From NCBI RefSeq assembly GCF_000519325.1, contig NZ_KI912613.1:2207261-2271260 (forward strand): 64,000 bases of DNA, given 5' to 3'. Shown piece after piece: positions 63,037 to 64,000 of the stretch. The position numbers and the translations under genes were made by a program. The notes beneath the pieces are model-generated. The model had not been told where the DNA came from and searched no databases. It worked only from the letters and a program-made list of their open reading frames with translations. Within the stretch, counting starts at the first letter, position 1. Each line of letters opens with the position of its first letter. The stretch comes from Patulibacter minatonensis DSM 18081. GTDB lineage: Bacteria; Actinomycetota; Thermoleophilia; Solirubrobacterales; Solirubrobacteraceae.

Positions 63037-64000
63037 ATGCCCCCGGCCGCCAGGACCTCCTCCCGCCGCCGTCCGCCGCACGACGTGGCCGACCTCTCGC
63101 TCGCGACGGCCGGCGAGGCGCGGATCGACTGGGCCGACGCCCAGATGCCGGTCCTGGCGCAGGTCCGCTCGCGGTTCGGGGCCGAGCGCCCCCTCGACGG
63201 CCTCCGCGTCGCCGCCTGCCTCCACGTGACGGCGGAGACCGGGAACCTCGTCCGCACGCTCCGGGCCGGCGGGGCGGACGTGTGGCTCGCGGCCGCGAAC
63301 CCGCTCTCGACGCAGGACGAGGTCGCGGCCGCGCTGGTCCTCGCCGACGGCGTCGCCGTCCACGCCCGCCGGAGGATCGACCGCGCGACCTACGCGCGGC
63401 ACCAGGAGACCGTCGCGGCCTGCGGCGGCCCCGGACCGCACCTGACGATGGACGACGGCGGCGACCTCCTCGCGCTCCTGCACGAGCCGGCGGCGGACGG
63501 CGCCCCGACCCGCGCATCGGCCGACCTCATCGGCGGCACCGAGGAGACGACCGCCGGGGCGATCCGGCTGCGCGCCATGGCCCGCCGCGGGGAGCTCCCC
63601 GTCCCGGTCCTCGCGGTCCACGAGGCCGACACCCACCGCGTGGTGGAGAACCGCCACGGCACCGGCCAGTCCGCGCTCGACGGGATCCTCCGCGCGACGA
63701 ACGTGCTGCTCGCCGGCCGGACGCTCGTCGTCATGGGCTACGGCTCGTGCGGCCGCGGCGTCGCCGCCCGGGCGCGCGGCATGGGCGCCGCCGTGACGGT
63801 CTGCGAAGTGGATCCGATCAAGGCGCTGGAGGCGAAGCTCGAGGGCTTCGACGTCGCGCCCTCGCTCGTCGCGGCGGAGCGCGGCGACATCTTCGTGACC
63901 GTCACCGGCAACCGCGACGTCCTGACCCGCGAGCACTTCGAGCGGATGCGCGACGGGACGATCCTCGCCAACGCCGGGCACTTCGACGTCGAGATCTCGC
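63037..64000 (+). CDS. Divergent adenosylhomocysteinase family protein, 5' part
   Basis: The first 321 residues are visible; the gene runs past the window end. Adenosylhomocysteinase features are WADAQMPVLAQVRSRF, ACLHVTAETGNLVRTL, ANPLSTQDEVAAAL, DDGGDLLALLH, GGTEETTAGAIRLRAM, RHGTGQSALDGILRATN and the NAD loop VVMGYGSCGRGVAARA. The usual catalytic block VND(A)xxKxxFDN reads VHEADTHRVVENRHG here: the Lys expected in the block is His (residue 200) and the following Asp is Glu (residue 204), and the Asn is His. Canonical hydrolysis of S-adenosylhomocysteine is therefore doubtful, though the fold and NAD site are kept. The sequence group (GTGQS) is the archaeal/Thermotoga-like type. Confidence 0.87.
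   Translation, partial: MPPAARTSSRRRPPHDVADLSLATAGEARIDWADAQMPVLAQVRSRFGAERPLDGLRVAACLHVTAETGNLVRTLRAGGADVWLAAANPLSTQDEVAAALVLADGVAVHARRRIDRATYARHQETVAACGGPGPHLTMDDGGDLLALLHEPAADGAPTRASADLIGGTEETTAGAIRLRAMARRGELPVPVLAVHEADTHRVVENRHGTGQSALDGILRATNVLLAGRTLVVMGYGSCGRGVAARARGMGAAVTVCEVDPIKALEAKLEGFDVAPSLVAAERGDIFVTVTGNRDVLTREHFERMRDGTILANAGHFDVEIS

Overview
The window is very G+C-rich (about three quarters G+C by eye), densely packed, and has strong G/C bias at third codon positions. Clues to its origin are an actinobacterial-type HemQ, a class F sortase, tandem DUF4178/DUF2617/DUF4247/DUF350/spermidine-synthase-like genes, and many secreted proteins ending in short basic beta-sandwich tails. Together they suggest a chromosomal segment of an actinobacterium, probably class Thermoleophilia (Solirubrobacter/Patulibacter/Conexibacter relatives). 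The class is an inference.

Layout. 1-3.4 kb: LuxR-type regulator, single-domain response regulator and hybrid histidine kinase with 4-base overlaps. 3.4-8.5 kb: CoA-binding protein, secreted SGNH hydrolase behind a hairpin-rich leader, RING-like membrane protein, GH3 lipoprotein, RibD/DHFR-like reductase. 8.5-9.3 kb: non-coding repeats. 9.3-14.5 kb: a complete urtABCDE-type urea/amide ABC importer. 14.5-21.1 kb: secreted and membrane proteins, including an MFS exporter and a trypsin-like protease. 21.2-28.1 kb: a 74-bp tandem repeat, map, purF, a second SGNH hydrolase, recQ, purN. 28.2-36.6 kb: large secreted hydrolase, parallel beta-helix protein, twin lipoproteins, purH, RidA. 36.6-43.3 kb: a lone DUF4178-like protein, an SRPBCC protein and a seven-gene coupled operon (DUF4178, coiled coil, DUF2617, DUF4247, membrane ectodomain protein, DUF350, membrane spermidine-synthase-like enzyme). 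43.4-54.3 kb: SF2 helicase, beta-propeller protein, a 24-residue membrane peptide, AIM24-like protein, sortase-ectodomain fusion, hemQ, long repeat protein. 54.4-56.3 kb: tRNA-Lys and tRNA-Glu flanking and preceding a less G+C-rich NUDIX plus membrane-protein pair. 56.4-64 kb: MsrP-like molybdoenzyme with cytochrome b, aquaporin, SDR, ABC-F ATPase with a leader containing a tiny ORF, SRPBCC protein and the start of a divergent adenosylhomocysteinase.

Coordination. Purine synthesis genes purF, purN and purH are present but dispersed. Many genes start only 6-10 bases after a TANNNT box, so much of this genome appears to be transcribed as leaderless or nearly leaderless mRNA. This signature helped choose start codons and exposed two short genes. 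The most system-like unit is the seven-gene membrane operon at 38.2-43.3 kb. The most accessory-looking unit is the NUDIX/membrane pair next to tRNA-Glu. No integrase, transposase, CRISPR array, rRNA or plasmid origin was seen.
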